64,000 nt of DNA from positions 82,096 through 146,095 of the forward strand of contig NZ_JACSKA010000006.1 of the NCBI RefSeq assembly GCF_018617385.1. Reading direction: 5' to 3'. Below are positions 60,037 to 64,000 of this stretch, one piece after another. Source of the DNA: Exiguobacterium sp018617385 (GTDB lineage Bacteria; Bacillota; Bacilli; Exiguobacteriales; Exiguobacteriaceae). A program made the translations under genes and the position numbers. Each line of letters opens with the position of its first letter. Within the stretch, counting starts at the first letter, position 1. The notes below the pieces were generated by a model that saw nothing but the letters and a program-made list of their open reading frames with translations, ran no database searches and was not told the DNA's origin.

Positions 60037-60423
60037 CTAATTCACCCCACCTTTTCTTCTCACGCCGACACGATAACCAAGCCATGAGCTCCCGAGTCCA
60101 AGCGTGATACTCAGAAAGACGTATAGAAGCGCCAGCCCGATTCGACTTTCCTCTAATAATCGAATCGTTTCAACACTAAACGTAGAGAATGTAGTGAAGG
60201 AACCGATCATTCCGGTCCCTACAATGGTGACGAATTGAGGAGAAGGTTTGCCTGTTCGAAGAAACATGTGTGTCAACCACCCCAACAAAAAACTACCGAT
60301 GAGATTAGTCAGAAGAGTGGCGACGGGAAACACACTTGATCCCAGTGAATCGACCATCAAGCCGAGTCCATAGCGAGCCAAAGCACCGACCGCCCCTGCT
60401 AGTCCAACGTATACGTACAGCAT
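60037..60423 (-). CDS. crcB: Fluoride channel subunit CrcB/Fluc, copy 2
   Basis: 128 aa, four TM segments. GAVGALARYGLGLM, TLLTNLIGSFLLGWLTH with the pore Asn, and GMIGSFTTFSTFSVETIRLLE. The start at 60423 is set by GGAGGAATTCA before the ATG; an open frame 11 codons longer runs into the rocD terminator. First gene of the pair. No promoter stands out in the short gap, so expression may depend on read-through from rocD. Confidence 0.92.
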   Translation of the reverse strand: MLYVYVGLAGAVGALARYGLGLMVDSLGSSVFPVATLLTNLIGSFLLGWLTHMFLRTGKPSPQFVTIVGTGMIGSFTTFSTFSVETIRLLEESRIGLALLYVFLSITLGLGSSWLGYRVGVRRKGGVN

Positions 60424-60439
60424 TGAATTCCTCCTCCAC

Positions 60440-60466
60440 GAAAAAGACACCTGCAACGCAGGTGTC
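60440..60466 (-). terminator. Terminator of rocD
   Basis: GACACCTGC/GCAGGTGTC stem followed by TTTTTCG on the minus strand. It lies just before the crcB pair. Confidence 0.85.
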
Positions 60467-60502
60467 GATTGAGCTAAAACGATTATATCAAGCTGTCTTC
60501 AT

Positions 60503-61705
60503 TTACGAAATAGCTGCTGGAGCCAAAACGGCTTCAATCGCTTCGAACGCTTGGTCGAGTTCTTCTTTCGTGATCACGAGCGGTGGTGCCAATCGAATCA
60601 CGGTCTCATGTGTTTCTTTACAGAGAAGTCCTCGCTCTTTTAGGGCCTCACAGTAAGGACGAGCCGACTCCGTCAACTCAATGCCGATAAAGAGTCCGCG
60701 CCCGCGAACATCACGAATCATCGGATTGTCGATCGACTTCAAGCGATCCATGAAGTACGTCCCGAGTTCTAGCGAACGCTCCGGTAGGTTTTCTTCTTCA
60801 AGCACTTCAAGAGCTGCGACCGAAACAGCTGAAGCAAGCGGGTTTCCGCCAAACGTCGACCCGTGCGAGCCTGGGTTGAAGACCGAAAGAATCTCCTGGT
60901 CAGCTGCAACGCATGAGATTGGGAAGACCCCGCCTCCAAGTGCTTTTCCGAGAATATACATATCCGGTGTGACATCTTCCCACTCGATGGCAAACCACTT
61001 TCCAGAACGACCAAGTCCAGACTGGATCTCATCTGCGACGAAGAGGACATTATGTTCTTTACAGAGCTCAGATGCCCGCTTCAAATAACCTGCCGGCGGA
61101 ATGATGATTCCCGCTTCACCTTGAATCGGTTCAACGATGAACGCCGCTGTGTTCTCTGTGATCGCCGCTTCGAATGCATCGATATCACCATATGGCACAA
61201 CTTTGAACCCTGGCAATAGCGGTCCGAATCCACGCTGATATTCTGCTTCTGTCGACATCGACACAGCAGCCATCGTCCGTCCATGGAAGTTTCCTGAGCA
61301 GACGATGATTTCAGCTTGTCCCGGAATACCCTTCACGTCATATGCCCAACGACGTGCTGTCTTCACGGCCGTCTCGACCGCTTCTGCACCCGTGTTCATC
61401 GGTAACACCATCTGTTTCTTTGTAAGCGTTACCACTTTGTCGTAAAAACGTCCGAGTTGATCGTTATAAAAGGCACGCGATGTCAACGTGATCTTATCCG
61501 CTTGATCTTTAAGCGCTTGGATGATCTTTGGATGACAGTGTCCCTGATTGACAGCAGAGTATGCACTTAACATATCCATGTAGCGATTCCCCTCAGGATC
61601 GGTTACCCAAATCCCTTTCGCCTCCGAAATGACAATCGGTAGTGGATGATAGTTATGTGCCCCGAACTTCTCTGTCAACTCAATCACTTCATGTGTTTTT
61701 GACAT
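60503..61705 (-). CDS. rocD: Ornithine aminotransferase
   Basis: 400 aa, standard length. PLP enzyme of class III: GAEAVETAVKTARRWAYDVKGI, FHGRTMAAVSMST, IVEPIQGEAGIIIPPAGYL, VADEIQSGLGRSGKWFAIEWE and the PLP-lysine in YILGKALGGGVFPISC. Converts ornithine and 2-oxoglutarate to glutamate semialdehyde and glutamate, linking arginine catabolism to proline (proC is at 43.5 kb). Monocistronic; no arginine-pathway genes adjoin. Start with AAGGGGGAAACAAT before the ATG. Confidence 0.95.
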   Translation of the reverse strand: MSKTHEVIELTEKFGAHNYHPLPIVISEAKGIWVTDPEGNRYMDMLSAYSAVNQGHCHPKIIQALKDQADKITLTSRAFYNDQLGRFYDKVVTLTKKQMVLPMNTGAEAVETAVKTARRWAYDVKGIPGQAEIIVCSGNFHGRTMAAVSMSTEAEYQRGFGPLLPGFKVVPYGDIDAFEAAITENTAAFIVEPIQGEAGIIIPPAGYLKRASELCKEHNVLFVADEIQSGLGRSGKWFAIEWEDVTPDMYILGKALGGGVFPISCVAADQEILSVFNPGSHGSTFGGNPLASAVSVAALEVLEEENLPERSLELGTYFMDRLKSIDNPMIRDVRGRGLFIGIELTESARPYCEALKERGLLCKETHETVIRLAPPLVITKEELDQAFEAIEAVLAPAAIS

Positions 61706-61860
61706 ATTGTTTCCCCCTTATTCAAAACTATCTTACTCTTTCAGTATATGACGTCCCTGTTTCTTTTGACAATGACGAACTTAAGCATTCCTTGAATTGG
61801 CAAAATCAGGTACACTGACATTAGAATATGCATTTAGCATGACAGATTGGAGGAAATGAT

Positions 61861-63915
61861 GTGGCTTCATTGCGTGATTTATCGGTAGATCAGTTCATCG
61901 ATGCTTTGTCTGTTCCGTGTTGTTATATTTCTCAAGATGGTACGGTCCTATTATGGAATGAACACGCCGAGATTCTATTCGGCTGGGAACGTCAAGAAGT
62001 CCTCCATCAACCGCTGCCGGTCGTCCAGCAGCTTGACCACGCGCTCGAAACGTGGTCACCGCTCCTCCTTCAATACCCATTCTCGACAACGGCAATGACG
62101 CCGTTTCAACATAAGGATGGTTCCGTCATCTATGCGACTGCCTACTTACAATCGTTTTCGCTCGAGGGGATCTACGGCTATTTTTTAGCGTTTCTCCCAA
62201 AAGGATTTGGACCTCTCATCAGTACAGAACAGTTCAATCTACTTCATCATTTTCAAGAGATGATCAAACAGTCCACGCATTACTTGGCAACAAATGCGAA
62301 AGGGGAGATTGTGGATATCAACCCATCGTTATGCAGTCTACTCGATGCGACGGAGCAACAGCTGATCGGCCGCGAATGGTTCGAGCTCATCCATGATTCG
62401 AGTGACCAAGACGGGATTTCGCGTAACGTCTTAAAATCTCTGGCGACGAATCGAATTTGGAACGGCGAGATGCCGATCTCCTGTAAGCAACATGAGTCAG
62501 AGCCGTGTTGGCTTAACTTGACTGTCGTACCAATTGTTAGTGAGAAGAATGAAGTGATTCAATATACCGCCTTCGGATTTGATGTGTCGGAAAAGAAACG
62601 CCTTGAAAAGGAAGTCCAGTTCCTCGCTTATCAAAATGAGTTGACCGGACTTTACAATAAAAAAGGGTTTTTACGTCGTTACGACCCCATCCTTCAGCAA
62701 ATCGATGAGCGAGAAGGACTCCTTCATATCGCCTTGTTTGATATCGACCGCTTCAAAATCATCAATGAATCATTCGGGTCTCGTGTCGGGAACGAACTCC
62801 TGATCCAAATCAAGGAGCGCGCACTTCATCTCATTCCGGAATCCGCTCTTTTATTCCATCCTACGGGCGGACTGTTCGGTGTCATGTTCTTCGAGGAATC
62901 TAAGGAAGAAGTGTTCCAAGTACTCCGACATCTACAACACGAACTGCAACGTCCGTTCCGGATTTACCATCACTCCATCATGGTATCGATTTCGATTGGA
63001 TGCGTATTTTATCCGTCCTCGGCAAGTTCGCTCGAGGAACTGTATACACGTGCTGAAAGTGCCCTCTTCAAAGGGAAACAGATTGGCGTCGGTACGATTC
63101 AATTCGTGACAAAGGATATGGATGCTGCCTTCTCGAGACAAATCCATATTGAGAAGGCGATGTACCGAGCTCTTGAAGAAAAGCATTTTTATCTTGAATA
63201 TCAGCCAAAGTATGAACTCGCCACAGACCGCCTCATCGGTTTTGAGGCACTGCTTCGTTGGCATCACGACGAACTCGGACAAATCCCGCCTTCAGAGTTC
63301 ATTCCGCTCGCAGAAGAGATGGCACTCATCGTTCCCATCAACAACTGGGTCATCTTAGAGGCAACGAAACAACTGAAAGCCTGGAAAGCCGAGTTCGATC
63401 AACCGCTCTCGATGGCAATCAACATTTCGCCTAATCAATTCAGGAGCGACAGTTTTTTGAATACGTTACGAAACATCAAGCAACAACTCCAGCTCGACCC
63501 AGCAGACATCATCTTGGAAATCACGGAAAGTCTCGTCATGCAACAGACCGATGAAATCATCGAACGCATGGAACAAATCAAGCGCTTGAACTATCGACTG
63601 TCGATTGACGATTTTGGGACAGGTTTTTCATCCTTACAGTATTTGAAGTCCTTCCCGGTCGATGAACTCAAAATCGACAAAGTCTTTCTCGATGATTGGA
63701 TGGCGTCCAAATCTCATCTCCTCGATGTCATCGTCCATCTTGGGAAGAGCTTAAATCTCCACGTCGTCGCGGAGGGAGTCGAAGATGAAGAGATGTTGGC
63801 ACACTTAAAGTCGACAGACTGCGATTCTTTCCAAGGCTATTTATACGCAAGACCTGCTTCACCAAGTGCAATCGAACAATTACTCCGATCATCAAAAAAC
63901 TCACCGGACGCTTGA
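61861..63915 (+). CDS. Cytoplasmic PAS-PAS-GGDEF(degenerate)-EAL protein, probable c-di-GMP phosphodiesterase
   Basis: 684 aa, no TM. Two PAS domains (about 8-120 and 130-255), a GGDEF domain (258-420) whose motif is TGGLFG in place of GGDEF (near 333), and an EAL domain (about 435-680) with EAL (FEALLRWH), ILEITESL, DDFGTGFSS, DELKIDKVFL and AEGVE all intact. The cyclase half should be inactive and may act as a GTP/regulatory module, so the net activity is c-di-GMP hydrolysis. GTG start with TTGGAGGAAATGAT upstream. The stop codon is only 5 bp from an IS3 element. Confidence 0.9.
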   Translation: MASLRDLSVDQFIDALSVPCCYISQDGTVLLWNEHAEILFGWERQEVLHQPLPVVQQLDHALETWSPLLLQYPFSTTAMTPFQHKDGSVIYATAYLQSFSLEGIYGYFLAFLPKGFGPLISTEQFNLLHHFQEMIKQSTHYLATNAKGEIVDINPSLCSLLDATEQQLIGREWFELIHDSSDQDGISRNVLKSLATNRIWNGEMPISCKQHESEPCWLNLTVVPIVSEKNEVIQYTAFGFDVSEKKRLEKEVQFLAYQNELTGLYNKKGFLRRYDPILQQIDEREGLLHIALFDIDRFKIINESFGSRVGNELLIQIKERALHLIPESALLFHPTGGLFGVMFFEESKEEVFQVLRHLQHELQRPFRIYHHSIMVSISIGCVFYPSSASSLEELYTRAESALFKGKQIGVGTIQFVTKDMDAAFSRQIHIEKAMYRALEEKHFYLEYQPKYELATDRLIGFEALLRWHHDELGQIPPSEFIPLAEEMALIVPINNWVILEATKQLKAWKAEFDQPLSMAINISPNQFRSDSFLNTLRNIKQQLQLDPADIILEITESLVMQQTDEIIERMEQIKRLNYRLSIDDFGTGFSSLQYLKSFPVDELKIDKVFLDDWMASKSHLLDVIVHLGKSLNLHVVAEGVEDEEMLAHLKSTDCDSFQGYLYARPASPSAIEQLLRSSKNSPDA

Positions 63916-63920
63916 TGAAG

Positions 63921-64000
63921 TGACCCCTAAAAGTTAGACACGGTTATTTCATCTAGGCTGCGTGAACAAACTGGGTCCGGTATTGCACCGGACTCAGTTT
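63921..64000 (-). mobile_element. IS3-family insertion sequence, right end (cut by window edge)
   Basis: TGACCCCTAAAAGTTAGACA at the edge is a typical IS3 (IS150-like) terminal inverted repeat. The transposase C-terminus follows on the minus strand. The rest of the element is outside the window. Confidence 0.85.
63953..64000 (-). CDS. IS3-family transposase OrfB, C-terminal end (partial)
   Basis: The last 15 residues KLSPVQYRTQFVHAA and a TAG stop are inside the window. This ending (SPxxYR) is typical of IS150-group DDE transposases. The 5' part lies beyond position 64000. Confidence 0.85.
   Translation of the reverse strand, partial: KLSPVQYRTQFVHAA

Noticed and set aside
60424..60445. Fluoride riboswitch before crcB
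   Set aside because: The gap is too short and the conserved riboswitch core is absent.
1..64000. CRISPR arrays, rRNA genes, prophage genes, restriction-modification systems
   Set aside because: Looked for regular direct repeats, rRNA-like blocks, phage structural or integrase genes and methyltransferase motifs; none seen.

Overview
The window looks like chromosome from a low-to-mid GC Gram-positive of the Bacillales, most probably Exiguobacterium. This is inferred from gene content and sequence style: AGGAGG ribosome sites, a T-box leader, CcpA cre sites, a Bacillus-type Fnr, YhfH, YitT, YkkCD-like and YumC-type proteins. I could not run a taxonomic search. Nearly all of it is coding. Most transcription units are short and closed by clear Rho-independent hairpins.

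Layout. 1-10.9 kb (all minus strand): an oxygen-sensing Fnr regulator, aldehyde dehydrogenase, an MFS exporter, a YesM/YesN-type two-component system followed by deoD, an M48 protease with ankyrin repeats, and a DHA2 drug exporter next to a sugar-dehydrogenase-like lipoprotein. 10.9-14.2 kb: a tight nosD-nosL-nosY-nosF operon for copper-enzyme maturation with no nosZ. 14.3-19.1 kb: a CUT1 sugar ABC transporter whose binding-protein gene is separated from its two permease genes by a T-box-controlled asnA. The two transporter halves share a 26-bp upstream motif and cre sites. 19.2-25 kb: fhs with an alpha/beta hydrolase, then a 989-residue multi-SH3b cell-wall glucosaminidase. 25-26.4 kb: a three-gene unit including an Imm11-like protein. 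26.4-26.7 kb: two tRNA-Gly genes.

26.8-50.8 kb is mixed housekeeping and accessory metabolism: MBL hydrolase, ResA-like thioredoxin, aldose epimerase, PspC, LCP ligase, a Fur-controlled ferredoxin-NADP reductase, DUF368 lipid-carrier translocase, a CYP152 peroxygenase, a K+ channel, alanine symporter, YidD, ProC, tRNA-Val, a TetR-controlled pair of SMR pumps, an M29 aminopeptidase and YitT. 50.8-51.2 kb is a gene-free, highly structured insertion that looks like a non-autonomous IS200/IS605-type element carrying an IscB omega-RNA (HEARO)-like RNA, lying between yitT and its terminator. 51.3-64 kb: two GGDEF/EAL signalling proteins, a divergent GH13 enzyme, an output-less membrane sensor, a cadC-cadA-type metal efflux unit, YhfH, paired fluoride channels, rocD, and the end of an IS3-family element cut by the window edge.

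Themes: catabolite control recurs, with good cre sites at yesMN, both parts of the sugar transporter and nosD. Metal and ion homeostasis genes are frequent (copper, zinc/cadmium, fluoride, iron). Stop/start overlaps suggest translational coupling in yesMN, nosDLYF, the permeases and the SMR pair. The best candidates for something not well described are the orphan structured element at 50.8 kb, the nos maturation operon without its enzyme, and the Imm11-like three-gene unit.
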